Assembly (NCBI GenBank): GCA_020441545.1
Contig: JAGRLZ010000199.1
Location: 1 to 43,209 of the forward strand
Direction of reading: 5' to 3'
Length of the DNA stretch: 43,209 nucleotides
From: Xanthobacteraceae bacterium
GTDB lineage: Bacteria > Pseudomonadota > Alphaproteobacteria > Rhizobiales > Xanthobacteraceae
The notes under the pieces are model-generated. The model was given only the letters and a program-made list of their open reading frames with translations, searched no databases and had not been told where the DNA came from. Below are positions 8,130 through 17,128 of this stretch, in pieces. Position 1 is the stretch's first letter; every line of letters starts with the position of its first letter. Made by a program: the position numbers and the translations under genes.

Positions 8130-8204
8130 TGGCTGGGGCGGGAGGGTTCGAACCTCCGCATGGGGGAATCAAAATCCCCTGCCTTACCACTTGGCTACGC
8201 CCCA
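8130..8204 (-). tRNA. tRNA-Gln (anticodon UUG)
   Basis: The reverse complement begins TGGGGCGTAGCC and ends CGCCCCA-G-CCA, giving a perfect 7-bp acceptor stem and an encoded CCA end (8132-8130). The T-arm contains GGTTCGAAC and the anticodon loop reads TTTTGAT, so the anticodon is TTG. The total of 75 nt and the overall sequence closely follow bacterial tRNA-Gln. Confidence 0.97.
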
Positions 8205-8220
8205 ATGACCGGGCCAGCCC

Positions 8221-8256
8221 GGGACCACGCGCGGGATCACGCGCGGGATCACGCGC
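8221..8256. repeat. 12-bp tandem repeat, three copies
   Basis: GGGAYCACGCGC repeats three times without gaps (8221-8232, 8233-8244, 8245-8256); the first copy has one change. It lies 17 nt upstream of the mature tRNA-Gln, inside its probable precursor leader. Confidence 0.9.
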
Positions 8257-8280
8257 GGCGCCGACCCTGCCGTCGGCCTC

Positions 8281-8308
8281 TCTATACAGGGAAACACGGC
8301 AATTCAAC
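8281..8308 (-). promoter_or_regulatory. Candidate sigma-70 promoter for tRNA-Gln
   Basis: On the minus strand a TATAGA -10 (8286-8281) follows a GTTGAA/TTGAAT -35 (about 8308-8302) with 15-16 bp between them. Transcription would start near 8275, about 70 nt before the mature tRNA, so the 12-bp repeats would be in the leader removed by RNase P. Confidence 0.4.
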
Positions 8309-8417
8309 TGGTTACGCCGGTTTTCCCGGCGCCGGAGCGGTCCCTTTTTGGCGTTGAGGGCCCTGTCGTTTCGTGGGAAGACAACAGACCGATTGCCCTT
8401 GCCCATTGAGTGTTGCC

Positions 8418-10202
8418 ATGACCTACCGCGCACCGATCAGCGACATGATGCTTGCCCTCCAGCACGGCGCCGGCCTCGAACAGGCCGTGAAAGCCGGTCA
8501 CTACGGCGACTTCGACAACGACATTTCCGCGGCTGTTCTCGAGGAAGCCGGCCGGTTCGCCACCGACGTGCTGGCGCCGCTCAACCGGGTCGGCGACCAG
8601 AACGGCGTCAAGCTCGCCGACAACAAGGTGACCACCGCGCCGGGCTGGCCGGACGCCTACAGGCGCTGGGCGGAAGCCGGCTGGAATGCGGTGTCGGGAC
8701 CGGAGGATTTCGGCGGCCAGGGACTGCCGATGGCGATCAACGCCGTCTGCACGGAGATCTGGAGCGCCTCCAACATGGCCTTCGGGCTGTGTCCGCTGCT
8801 CACCCTCGGCGCGATCGAGGCGCTCCACGCCCATGGCAGCGACGAGCTCAAGGCAACCTATCTTGGCAAGCTGATCTCCGGCGAATGGACCGGCACCATG
8901 CAGCTTACCGAGCCGCAGGCCGGCTCCGACGTCGGCGCGCTGCGCTCGCGCGCCGAGCGCGCGGGCGACGGCACCTATCGCCTCAGCGGCACGAAGATCT
9001 TCATTACCTATGGCGATCACGACATGGCCGATAACATCGTCCACCTCGTGCTCGCCCGCCTGCCGGACGCACCCGCCGGCACCAGGGGCATCTCGCTGTT
9101 CCTGGTGCCGAAGTTTCTCGTCGATGCCGACGGCTCGCTGGGCGCGCGCAACGACATCTATCCCAGCGGCATCGAGCACAAGCTCGGCATCCATGCCTCG
9201 CCCACCTGCACGATGACGATGGGCGACAATGGCGGCGCCGTTGGCTACCTGATCGGCGAGGAGAATCGCGGCATGCAATGCATGTTCACGATGATGAACC
9301 AGGCGCGCCTCGGCGTCGGCCTCGAAGGCGTCGGCATCGCCGAACGCGCCTATCAGCAGGCGCTCGCCTTCGCGCAGGAGCGCAAGCAGGGCCGCGCGCC
9401 GGAGTCGGCCGGCAAGGGTCCGGACGCCATCATCGTGCACCCCGACGTCAAGCGGATGCTGCTGCAGATGCGGGCCATGACGGCCGCGGCACGCACCATC
9501 TGCTATGCCACCGCGGTCGCGCTCGACGTATCGTTCCGGGCCGGGGACGCCAAGGTGCGCGGCGATGCCGCGGCGCGCGCCGCGCTGCTGACCCCGATCG
9601 CCAAGGCGTTCTCGACCGATATCGGCAACGAGGTCGCCTCGCTCGGCGTGCAGATTCACGGCGGCATGGGTTTCGTCGAGGAAACCGGCGCGGCGCAGCA
9701 CCTCCGCGACGCACGCATCGCCCCGATCTATGAAGGCACCAACGGTATCCAGGCGATCGACCTGTTGACCCGCAAGCTCGGCACCCGGGGCGGCGCCGCG
9801 GTCTGGGCCCTGCTCGATGAGCTGAAAGCCACCGTGAAGCGGGTCGAAGCCTCCAACGATCCGGCGTTCGGCGCGACCGCCGAGCGGCTGCGCGACGGGC
9901 TGGCCGCGCTGGAGCGCACCAGCCGCTGGCTGCTCGATCGGCTCGGCACCGCGCCCAACGACGCGCTTGCCGGTGCCACCCCCTATCTCCGCCTGTTCGG
10001 CGCCACCCTCGGCGGCTGCGTGCTGGCCGGCGAGGCCCTGGCCGCCCGCGACGCCGGCGAGGCATTCGGCGAGGCCGGCCGCTACGTGACGCTGGCGCGC
10101 TTCTTTGCCGAGAACGTCACCGTTCAGGCCGGCGCGCTGGAACGCACGGTGGTTGACACCGCCGATACCATCAACGGCGCCGATGCCGTCCTGCTCGCGT
10201 GA
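8418..10202 (+). CDS. Acyl-CoA dehydrogenase, DmdC-like long form
   Basis: A 594-residue FAD enzyme. It begins with the short AcylCoA_DH_N segment (TYRAPISDMMLALQH). Then come the N-terminal and middle dehydrogenase domains (MQLTEPQAGSD), the helical C-domain with the catalytic Glu in IYEGTNGIQAIDLLTRKL, and the extra C-terminal domain typical of the subfamily of about 600 residues. That subfamily includes 3-methylmercaptopropionyl-CoA dehydrogenase (DmdC), but most members act on unknown acyl-CoAs. I prefer the ATG at 8418, where the conserved N-terminus begins, over an in-frame upstream start at 8373. The ribosome-binding site is weak. An enoyl-CoA hydratase follows after 53 nt, suggesting two consecutive beta-oxidation-type steps. 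Confidence 0.9.
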   Translation: MTYRAPISDMMLALQHGAGLEQAVKAGHYGDFDNDISAAVLEEAGRFATDVLAPLNRVGDQNGVKLADNKVTTAPGWPDAYRRWAEAGWNAVSGPEDFGGQGLPMAINAVCTEIWSASNMAFGLCPLLTLGAIEALHAHGSDELKATYLGKLISGEWTGTMQLTEPQAGSDVGALRSRAERAGDGTYRLSGTKIFITYGDHDMADNIVHLVLARLPDAPAGTRGISLFLVPKFLVDADGSLGARNDIYPSGIEHKLGIHASPTCTMTMGDNGGAVGYLIGEENRGMQCMFTMMNQARLGVGLEGVGIAERAYQQALAFAQERKQGRAPESAGKGPDAIIVHPDVKRMLLQMRAMTAAARTICYATAVALDVSFRAGDAKVRGDAAARAALLTPIAKAFSTDIGNEVASLGVQIHGGMGFVEETGAAQHLRDARIAPIYEGTNGIQAIDLLTRKLGTRGGAAVWALLDELKATVKRVEASNDPAFGATAERLRDGLAALERTSRWLLDRLGTAPNDALAGATPYLRLFGATLGGCVLAGEALAARDAGEAFGEAGRYVTLARFFAENVTVQAGALERTVVDTADTINGADAVLLA

Positions 10203-10255
10203 CATCACGCGCGCAGCCACGGCGAACAGCAAAAAACATCACACCGGGAGACGAC

Positions 10256-11017
10256 ATGACCGACCATCTCACTGTGGCCGACGACGGCGCGACGCGGACC
10301 ATCACGCTGCACCGGCCGGAGAAGAAGAACGCGCTGACGCAAGGCATGTATCTGGCCATGAGCGAGGCCATCAACAGCGCGCAGGATGATGCCGCGATCC
10401 GCTGTCTCCTCGTCACCGGCTGCCCGGGCATGTTCACCGCCGGCAACGACCTGGAGGATTTCCTCAAGGCCGGGACCGCCGATCCCGGCAAGCCGCGCGA
10501 ATCGAACGCGATCAAGCTTCTTCACGCGCTCGCCAACAACGCCAAGCCGCTGGTCGCGGCGGTGGACGGCATCGCCGTCGGCGTCGGCACCACGATGCTG
10601 TTTCACTGCGACTATGTGCTGGCGAGCACCGCCGCCACCTTCACCACGCCCTTCATCCATCTCGGCCTGGTGCCGGAGGCCGCATCCAGCCTGCTGATTC
10701 CCCGCGTGATCGGCCATCAGCGCGCCTTCGCGACGCTGGTGATGGGCCGCCGCCTGACCGCGCGCGACGCCCGCGAGGCCGGCTTCGTCAATGACGTCGT
10801 CGAGCCGGACCAGCTCGAGGCCGAGGCCCGCAAGGTCGCGCGCGAAATCTGTGCCCTGCCGGCCGAGGCGGTCGCGATTTCACGCAAGCTGATCCGGATG
10901 CAGCCGGAGGTGATGATCGAGCGCATGAACCTCGAAAGCAAGCTGTTCGGCGAGCGCCTGCGCTCGGAGGAAGCGGTCAACGCCTTCAGGAACTTCCTGG
11001 CGCGCAAGAAGGGCTGA
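10256..11017 (+). CDS. Enoyl-CoA hydratase/isomerase family protein
   Basis: A 253-residue crotonase-fold enzyme. The N-terminal half holds TITLHRPEKKNALTQGM and the oxyanion-hole segment FTAGNDLEDF. The second conserved block is AVDGIAVGVGTTMLFHCDYVLA. The usual catalytic Glu of the second block is not obvious: the helix reads FIHLGLVPEAASSLLIPR, which keeps Glu at the position common in hydratase/isomerase relatives. GGGAG lies 7 nt before the ATG at 10256; the upstream in-frame extension overlaps the dehydrogenase stop and is less likely. It probably forms an operon with the preceding acyl-CoA dehydrogenase. Confidence 0.88.
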   Translation: MTDHLTVADDGATRTITLHRPEKKNALTQGMYLAMSEAINSAQDDAAIRCLLVTGCPGMFTAGNDLEDFLKAGTADPGKPRESNAIKLLHALANNAKPLVAAVDGIAVGVGTTMLFHCDYVLASTAATFTTPFIHLGLVPEAASSLLIPRVIGHQRAFATLVMGRRLTARDAREAGFVNDVVEPDQLEAEARKVAREICALPAEAVAISRKLIRMQPEVMIERMNLESKLFGERLRSEEAVNAFRNFLARKKG

Positions 11018-11220
11018 GCGCTCCCGGCCCGGATCGGCCGAGATCGGCAATCCGGCGGTGCAAACGCCGCCGGCCCCACTTCTGTCCCTATCCGATCCGA
11101 GGCGCCGCAAGGCCCAAGCCGATTCACTATCTGCTTGTTTTGTCGCGATTTCCGCGCGAGTCCGGTTCCCACCTCCGGCGAAAGCACTATAGTATCGGCT
11201 CGACGCATCTTCGTATGCAC

Positions 11221-11294
11221 GCCAAGTCTTCGTACACACGCCAAGTCATACGTACGGCAAGTCGTATGCAAGCCAAGTCGTATGCAAGCCAGGC
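11221..11294. repeat. Degenerate 16-19 bp tandem array before the HDAC-like gene
   Basis: Five GCCAAGTC-like cores start at about 11221, 11240, 11256, 11272 and 11288, so the spacing is 19, 16, 16 and 16 bp. They are joined by variants of GTATGCAA/GTACACAC. The last two full units (GCCAAGTCGTATGCAA) are almost exact. The array ends just before the start of the downstream gene. Confidence 0.85.
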
Positions 11295-11309
11295 GTGCCG
11301 GACCCCGGA

Positions 11310-12239
11310 ATGACCACGCTTTATCTCACCCATCCCGCCTGCCTCGACCACCTGACCCCTCCGGGCCATCCCGAACGGCCGGAGCGGCTGCGCGCCGTCG
11401 AGCAGGTGCTGGCGGGCGATCATTTCCAGCCGCTGCTGCGGGCGCTTGCGCCCGAAGGCTCGCTGGACTCGGCCGCGCTGTGCCACGACAACCACTATAT
11501 CGACGAACTCCGGCACATCGCACCGAAGGACCGGACGATCTACATCGATGGCGATACGTCGATGTCGCCGGGCACCTGGGAAGCCGTGCTGCGCGCCGTC
11601 GGCGGCGCCGTGGCGGCGACCGATGCGGTGTTGAGCGGCGCCTGCGACAATGCCTTTGTCGCGGTGCGCCCGCCGGGACACCATGCCGAAGTGGGCAAGT
11701 CGATGGGCTTCTGCTTCTTCGACAACGCCGCGATCGCGGCACGCCACGCGCAGCGCAAGCACGGCCTCGGCCGCGTCGCCATCGTCGATTTCGACGTCCA
11801 TCACGGCAACGGCACGCAGGACATCTTCTGGTCCGATCCGACCGTGATGTATTGCTCGACGCACCAGATGCCGCTGTTTCCCGGCACCGGCGCGCTGTCC
11901 GAGCGCGGCGAACACGATACCATCGTCAATGCGCCGCTCGCATCGGGCGACGGCGGCCTTCGTTTCCGCGAGGCGTTCGACTATCTCATCCTGCCGCGGC
12001 TCCAGGCTTTCGCGCCGGAACTGATCGTGATCTCGGCCGGGTTCGACGCCCATCGGCGCGATCCGCTCGCGACCCTCAATCTCGACGCCTCCGATTTCGG
12101 CTGGGTGACGAGCAAGCTGGTCGAGATCGCCGATGCCAGCGCCGGCGGCCGCGTGGTTTCGGTGCTGGAGGGCGGCTACGACCTCCAGGGCTTGCAGGAA
12201 TCCGTCGCCGCCCACGTCTCCGCTTTGATGACCGGCTGA
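11310..12239 (+). CDS. Histone deacetylase-family (acetylpolyamine amidohydrolase-like) hydrolase
   Basis: A 309-residue zinc amidohydrolase of the class II HDAC-like bacterial group. Visible signatures: the His-His pair in RPPGHHAE, the zinc ligands in VDFDVHHGNGTQD, the third ligand in SAGFDAHRRDP, and the GGYD loop near the C-terminus. It removes acetyl groups from lysine, polyamines or small molecules; the substrate is not readable. Start at ATG 11310; a GTG at 11295 would add five residues. xseB follows after about 180 nt in the same direction. That spacer is low in GC around 12340-12380 and holds only a doubtful 35-codon frame (12285-12392). Confidence 0.9.
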   Translation: MTTLYLTHPACLDHLTPPGHPERPERLRAVEQVLAGDHFQPLLRALAPEGSLDSAALCHDNHYIDELRHIAPKDRTIYIDGDTSMSPGTWEAVLRAVGGAVAATDAVLSGACDNAFVAVRPPGHHAEVGKSMGFCFFDNAAIAARHAQRKHGLGRVAIVDFDVHHGNGTQDIFWSDPTVMYCSTHQMPLFPGTGALSERGEHDTIVNAPLASGDGGLRFREAFDYLILPRLQAFAPELIVISAGFDAHRRDPLATLNLDASDFGWVTSKLVEIADASAGGRVVSVLEGGYDLQGLQESVAAHVSALMTG

Positions 12240-12416
12240 ATTCCGGTCACAATCCGCCCGCATAGCCACCTATACTGGCGATCGATGAATCGTGAAGCAC
12301 GCCGCGGCATCCGAAGCCGCCGCCGGCTGCGGAACATGATCTTCGACATCGAGATATTCAAAACTATCGAAATCTTCGAAACCAATGGCTGATACCGACG
12401 CCGCAGGACAATACGC

Positions 12417-12668
12417 ATGGCCGACAACAGCAACGCCGACGTCAAGAAGCTGAGCTTCGAGAATGCCCTTCAGGAACTCGAATCGATCGTGCGGCGGCTC
12501 GAGGAAGGCCAGGTCGCGCTGGAGGAATCGGTCACGATCTACGAGCGCGGCGAGGCCCTGAAACGGCGTTGCGAGGACCTGTTGCGGCAGGCCGAGGCCC
12601 GCGTCGACAAGATCACCACCGATGCCGGCGGCAAGCCGAACGGCACCGAACCGCTGGATGTGCCGTAA
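12417..12668 (+). CDS. xseB: Exodeoxyribonuclease VII small subunit
   Basis: An 83-residue helical protein with the XseB core: [21 protein letters not shown] followed by [20 protein letters not shown]. It binds XseA to form the ATP-independent single-strand exonuclease VII. The large subunit is not in the window. An AGGA site precedes the ATG. The length is typical (75-85 residues). Confidence 0.95.
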   Translation: MADNSNADVKKLSFENALQELESIVRRLEEGQVALEESVTIYERGEALKRRCEDLLRQAEARVDKITTDAGGKPNGTEPLDVP

Positions 12669-12743
12669 CGCCGCGGGTTGACCTCGGCCATCGCCCTCGT
12701 CCAGTTATGGGCGTGAGACTGGCTCGAGGGGGGACCGTTCAGG

Positions 12744-14018
12744 GTGCGGGTGCGACGCCGACATATCATCTACGTCCAGGGATACGATCCGCGCGGGCTC
12801 GCCCAGTACTACCGCATGTTCAGAACGGAACTGCGAAAATCCGACCGCCTCTCCGGGCTGAGCTCCCGCATCAGCCGCCCCCGCAGTTCCACCGACGACA
12901 CGATGGCATCATGGACCATCGCGACGGACGGCGGCGACTGGCAGACCGACACCACCTATGACTTCCTGCGCTGGGAAGACCTGATCCAGCGCGACATGGC
13001 CGCGCCGATCCGGCAGACGGTGCTGCGCGCCTCGGCGATCTACTGGCGGCTGGTGGTCGACGGCACGATCGCGCGGTTCTGGCGGGCGCACTGGCGTTTC
13101 GCCACCTTCATCAGCTATCCGCATTTCGTCCTGCTGAACGAAATCCTCTGGTCGCTGATCGCGGCATTCGTGGTCTGGTTCGCGCTGACGGCGGCCGGCG
13201 CGGCGAACGGGGCAGCGATCGCGGCCGGGATTCCGGTGTTCGCCGCCGCGCTCTGGGCGCTGCTGAAATATACCGAGAAGCGAACCTATCTGCTCTACCT
13301 GATGTCCGACACCATCTTCACCTGGCAGTTCGCCCATCGCGAGCGGCCGGACTGGGACGCCCGCATCGCCCGCTTCGCGGCTCACCTGGTGGAGACGGCG
13401 AAAACCAGCGACGCCGACGAGATCATCGTCGTCGGCCACAGCTCGGGCTCGTTCCTCGGCGTCGAGATCATGGCGCAGGCGCTGGAGCTGGATCCGGCGC
13501 TCGGCCGGCACGGCCCGCGCCTGGCCCTTCTCACCATCGGCGGCAATCTGCCGATCGTCGGGTTCCTGCCGGTCTCGGGGAAGTTCCGCGAGCGGCTCGG
13601 CCGGCTGGCCACCGAACCCGCGCTCGACTGGATCGACGGCCAGTCGCGCAAGGACGTGATGAACTTCTACCCCTTCGATCCGGTGACCGGCCATGGCCTC
13701 GCGATCGCGGGCAAGCGGCACAACCCGACCATCATGCCGGTCCGGTTTCGCGAGATCATCGACCCCGCCCGCTACAACCGATTCCGCTGGCAGTTCTTCC
13801 GGGTGCATTTCCAGTTCGTGATGGCCAATGAGCGCCCCAACGCCTACGACTTCTTCATGATCGTCCGCGGCCCCGTCCGGCTCCTCGACCGCGCCCGCGA
13901 CCCGGCCGGCGCGCTTGCCGCCGTTCACGATTCCGCACCGTCCGCCGCCAAACGTGATGGCAATTTGGGCCATCGTGAGCGGACCGAACGGGAACAGCCC
14001 CCTATACCGCAGGGTTGA
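12744..14018 (+). CDS. Putative membrane-associated alpha/beta hydrolase (lipase-like)
   Basis: A 424-residue protein of unknown function. It begins RRHIIYVQGYDPRG, which looks like the first strand and oxyanion loop of an alpha/beta hydrolase. A typical nucleophile elbow, GHSSG, has Ser at residue 233. Between these lie two hydrophobic segments (about 134-155 and 157-175) that could form a membrane hairpin inside the fold. A likely acid/His pair cannot be assigned with confidence; AIAGKRHNP is one candidate for His. It starts at a GTG 75 nt after xseB. The GC-rich spacer to dxs (14019-14360) contains a CRP-type site but no gene. Confidence 0.7.
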   Translation: MRVRRRHIIYVQGYDPRGLAQYYRMFRTELRKSDRLSGLSSRISRPRSSTDDTMASWTIATDGGDWQTDTTYDFLRWEDLIQRDMAAPIRQTVLRASAIYWRLVVDGTIARFWRAHWRFATFISYPHFVLLNEILWSLIAAFVVWFALTAAGAANGAAIAAGIPVFAAALWALLKYTEKRTYLLYLMSDTIFTWQFAHRERPDWDARIARFAAHLVETAKTSDADEIIVVGHSSGSFLGVEIMAQALELDPALGRHGPRLALLTIGGNLPIVGFLPVSGKFRERLGRLATEPALDWIDGQSRKDVMNFYPFDPVTGHGLAIAGKRHNPTIMPVRFREIIDPARYNRFRWQFFRVHFQFVMANERPNAYDFFMIVRGPVRLLDRARDPAGALAAVHDSAPSAAKRDGNLGHRERTEREQPPIPQG

Positions 14019-14207
14019 ATCCGGCGCGTTTTGAACCTTTGGTTGGCTCAGGGCCACCCATAGGAACGCCGCGAGTTGGCTTTGCGAGGGGCTTTGGTGT
14101 AAGATGGCTGTTGCTATGCTCTGACGATGGCGCTTTTCGGTGCAGGTCACTCCTTATAAAGGACTGAAAATGCACGCGAAAATGACGGATACCGGCGCCC
14201 TCCCAGA

Positions 14208-14221
14208 GTGATTTACATCAC
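14208..14221. promoter_or_regulatory. CRP/FNR-type palindrome upstream of dxs
   Basis: GTGATTTACATCAC is a perfect GTGAT-N4-ATCAC palindrome and also matches the CRP core GTGA-N6-TCAC. It lies 140 nt before the dxs start in a spacer of about 340 nt. A weak promoter (TTGGCT 14076-14081, 18 bp, TAAGAT 14100-14105) lies farther upstream. Binding by a CRP-family regulator is inferred from the pattern only. Confidence 0.45.
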
Positions 14222-14360
14222 AGTTCTTGATCGGAGCACAGCTTAAAGCTCTCAAGGAAGCTTCCCCGTTCAGGAAGCGGCAGGATGGTATTGGGCTCGG
14301 GATGCGCAAGGGATGCGCAATGCCCATATCAGCCTGCGGCCTGCCTGACATGCAGATTGG

Positions 14361-16301
14361 ATGAATGCCGTGACCAGCTTCAGTAAAACGCCTCTTCTTG
14401 ACACGATTCGCACCCCCGATGATTTGCGCCGGCTCAAGGTCGAGCAACTTCGGCAGGTCGCCGATGAACTGCGGCAAGAGACGATCGACGCCGTGTCCGT
14501 GACCGGCGGCCATTTCGGAGCCGGCCTGGGCGTGGTGGAACTGACCACGGCCATCCACTACGTCTTCAATACGCCCCAGGACCGGCTGATCTGGGACGTC
14601 GGCCACCAGGCTTATCCGCACAAGATCCTGACCGGCCGCCGCGACCGCATCCGCACGCTGCGCACCGGCGGCGGCCTGTCCGGCTTCACCAAGCGATCCG
14701 AAAGCGACTACGACCCGTTCGGCGCCGCGCACTCGTCCACCTCGATCTCGGCCGGCCTCGGCATGGCGGTGGCGCGCGACCTCGCCGGCGGCAAGAACAA
14801 CGTCATCGCCGTGATCGGCGACGGCGCGATGTCGGCCGGCATGGCCTATGAGGCGATGAACAATGCCGGCGCGATGAATTCACGGCTGATCGTGATCCTC
14901 AACGACAACGACATGTCGATCGCGCCCCCGGTCGGCGCGATGTCGGCCTACCTGTCGCGGCTCTATTCCGGCAAGACCTACCGGACGCTGCGCGATGCCG
15001 CCAAGCAGCTCGGCAAGCACCTGCCGAAGATGATCGCCGACCGCGCCGAGCGCGTCGAGGAATATTCCCGCGGCTTCATGACCAACAGCGGCACGCTGTT
15101 CGAGGAACTGGGCTTCTATTATGTCGGCCCGATCGACGGCCACAACCTCGATCACCTGCTGCCGGTGCTGAAGAACGTCCGCGACATGGAGGACGGCCCG
15201 ATCCTGGTTCACGTCGTGACCCAGAAGGGCAAGGGCTACGGCCCGGCCGAAGCGGCCGCCGACAAATACCACGCGGTGGTCAAGTTCGACGTCGCCACCG
15301 GCACGCAGTCGAAGGCCAAGCCGAACGCGCCCGCCTATCAGAACGTGTTCGGCCAGTCGCTGGTGAAGGAAGCCGGGCGGGACGACAGGATCGTCGCCAT
15401 CACCGCGGCGATGCCGTCGGGCACCGGCGTCGATATCTTCAACAAGGCGTTCCCGGACCGCACCTTCGATGTCGGCATCGCCGAACAGCATGCGGTGACC
15501 TTCGCCGCGGGTCTGGCGACCGAAGGCTACAAGCCGTTCTGCGCGATCTATTCGACCTTCCTGCAGCGCGGCTACGACCAGATCGTGCATGACGTCGCGA
15601 TCCAGAACCTGCCGGTACGCTTCGCCATCGACCGCGCCGGGCTGGTCGGCGCGGACGGCGCCACCCATGCCGGTTCGTTCGACAACGCCTATCTCGGCTG
15701 CCTGCCGAACATGGTCATCATGGCCGCGTCCGACGAGGCCGAGCTGGTGCACATGGTGGCAACCCAGGTCGCCATCAACGATCATCCGAGCGCGCTGCGC
15801 TATCCGCGTGGCGAAGGCCGCGGCGTCGAGATGCCCGAAGTCGGCGTTCCGCTGCCGATCGGCAAGGGACGCGTGGTCCGTCAGGGCAGCAAGGTGGCGC
15901 TGCTGTCGTTCGGCACCCGGCTCGCCGAGTGCGAGAAGGCGGCCGACGAGCTGGCTGCCCATGGCCTGTCCACCACCGTCGCCGACGCCCGCTTCATGAA
16001 GCCGCTCGATGTCGAGCTGGTGCTTAAGCTCGCCCGCGAGCATGAGATCCTGCTTACCGTCGAGGAAGGCGCGATCGGCGGCTTCGGCTCGCATGTGATG
16101 CAGACGCTCGCCGACCACGGCGCGCTCGACAGCGGCATGCTCCGGTTCCGCTCGATGGTGCTGCCCGACGAGTTCATCGATCACGATACGCCGGCGGCGA
16201 TGTATTCCTACGCCAAGCTCGACTCCAAGGGCATCGTCGCCAAGGTGTTCGAGGTGCTCGGCAAGGACAAGGCCGGCACGGTCAAGCTCGCCGGCGCATA
16301 A
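14361..16301 (+). CDS. dxs: 1-deoxy-D-xylulose-5-phosphate synthase
   Basis: A 646-residue thiamine-diphosphate enzyme. It joins pyruvate and glyceraldehyde 3-phosphate to DXP, the first step of the MEP isoprenoid pathway, also feeding thiamine and B6 synthesis. The cofactor motif is [18 protein letters not shown] with NDNDMSI following (near residue 153 onward). The transketolase-like second domain shows [17 protein letters not shown] and [15 protein letters not shown]. The sequence is full length. It stands between a putative hydrolase and tlyA, and a strong terminator follows, so it is probably transcribed from its own upstream region. Confidence 0.97.
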   Translation: MNAVTSFSKTPLLDTIRTPDDLRRLKVEQLRQVADELRQETIDAVSVTGGHFGAGLGVVELTTAIHYVFNTPQDRLIWDVGHQAYPHKILTGRRDRIRTLRTGGGLSGFTKRSESDYDPFGAAHSSTSISAGLGMAVARDLAGGKNNVIAVIGDGAMSAGMAYEAMNNAGAMNSRLIVILNDNDMSIAPPVGAMSAYLSRLYSGKTYRTLRDAAKQLGKHLPKMIADRAERVEEYSRGFMTNSGTLFEELGFYYVGPIDGHNLDHLLPVLKNVRDMEDGPILVHVVTQKGKGYGPAEAAADKYHAVVKFDVATGTQSKAKPNAPAYQNVFGQSLVKEAGRDDRIVAITAAMPSGTGVDIFNKAFPDRTFDVGIAEQHAVTFAAGLATEGYKPFCAIYSTFLQRGYDQIVHDVAIQNLPVRFAIDRAGLVGADGATHAGSFDNAYLGCLPNMVIMAASDEAELVHMVATQVAINDHPSALRYPRGEGRGVEMPEVGVPLPIGKGRVVRQGSKVALLSFGTRLAECEKAADELAAHGLSTTVADARFMKPLDVELVLKLAREHEILLTVEEGAIGGFGSHVMQTLADHGALDSGMLRFRSMVLPDEFIDHDTPAAMYSYAKLDSKGIVAKVFEVLGKDKAGTVKLAGA

Positions 16302-16325
16302 GCCGCAGCGCACGGACACGATCCG

Positions 16326-16358
16326 AACCTCGCTTCCCGCGCCGGAAGCGAGGTTTTT
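16326..16358 (+). terminator. Rho-independent terminator after dxs
   Basis: A 12-bp stem (AACCTCGCTTCC 16326-16337 with GGAAGCGAGGTT 16344-16355), a 6-nt loop and a run of Ts to 16358, 24 nt after the dxs stop. It separates dxs from tlyA. Confidence 0.9.
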
Positions 16359-16393
16359 CATTTGCCGCGGGACCGCGCTACACTGTTCGCGAC

Positions 16394-17128
16394 ATGACCC
16401 AGAAACGCAAACGCGCCGACCTGCTGCTGGTCGAGCGCGGCCTGTTCGAAAGCCGGGCACGGGCGCAGGCCGCGATCGATGCCGGCCTCGTCACCGCAAA
16501 CGGCAAGCGCGTCGCGAAATCCTCGGAAACGCTCGCGCCCGATGCCGACATCGCCGCCGCGCCGGCCCATCCATGGGTGTCGCGCGGCGGCGTCAAGCTT
16601 GCCGGCGCGCTCGAACATTATCCGATCGAGGTCGAGGACCATGTCTGCCTCGATGTCGGCGCGTCGACCGGCGGATTCACCGAGGTGCTGCTGGCCCACG
16701 GCGCGGCGCTGGTGTTCGCCATGGATGTCGGCACGGACCAGTTACACCCGAGCCTGCGCGGCCATCCGCGAATCGTCTCGATGGAGCAGACCGATATCCG
16801 CAGCTACGACGGCAGGCGGCTGCCGCGGCGGCCGGACGTCGTGGTGATCGATGTCAGCTTCATCTCGCTCAAGCTGGTGCTTCCGGTGGCGCTGCAAGTC
16901 GCGGCCGCGCCGACCAGCCTCCTGGCGCTGGTCAAGCCGCAATTCGAGGCGCCGCGCGAGGCGATCAAGAAAGGCATCGTGCGCGACGCCGCCGTCCACA
17001 AGGCGGTGTGCGACGACGTCGCGGCCTTCGCCGCTTCGCTCGGCTGCACGGACATCGCGGTGTTTCCGTCCGATATCCCCGGCGGCGACGGCAACCTGGA
17101 ATTCTTCATCGGCGCGCGTCGTGGCTGA
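16394..17128 (+). CDS. tlyA: TlyA-family rRNA 2'-O-methyltransferase
   Basis: A 244-residue protein. An N-terminal S4 RNA-binding domain ([20 protein letters not shown]) is followed by an FtsJ/RrmJ-like SAM methyltransferase domain with [24 protein letters not shown] and LVKPQFEA. The family methylates rRNA at cytidine 2'-OH groups and was first named as a haemolysin; the RNA role is better supported. The final 8 nt overlap the next gene, a second RNA methyltransferase, implying translational coupling. Confidence 0.9.
   Translation: MTQKRKRADLLLVERGLFESRARAQAAIDAGLVTANGKRVAKSSETLAPDADIAAAPAHPWVSRGGVKLAGALEHYPIEVEDHVCLDVGASTGGFTEVLLAHGAALVFAMDVGTDQLHPSLRGHPRIVSMEQTDIRSYDGRRLPRRPDVVVIDVSFISLKLVLPVALQVAAAPTSLLALVKPQFEAPREAIKKGIVRDAAVHKAVCDDVAAFAASLGCTDIAVFPSDIPGGDGNLEFFIGARRG

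Noticed and set aside
11211..11294. Possible CRISPR array
   Set aside because: Units are 16-19 bp and directly adjacent, with no unique spacers and no cas genes.
12231..12248. Terminator after the HDAC-like gene (GACCGG/CCGGTC stem)
   Set aside because: A 6-bp stem with no T-run; too weak to call.
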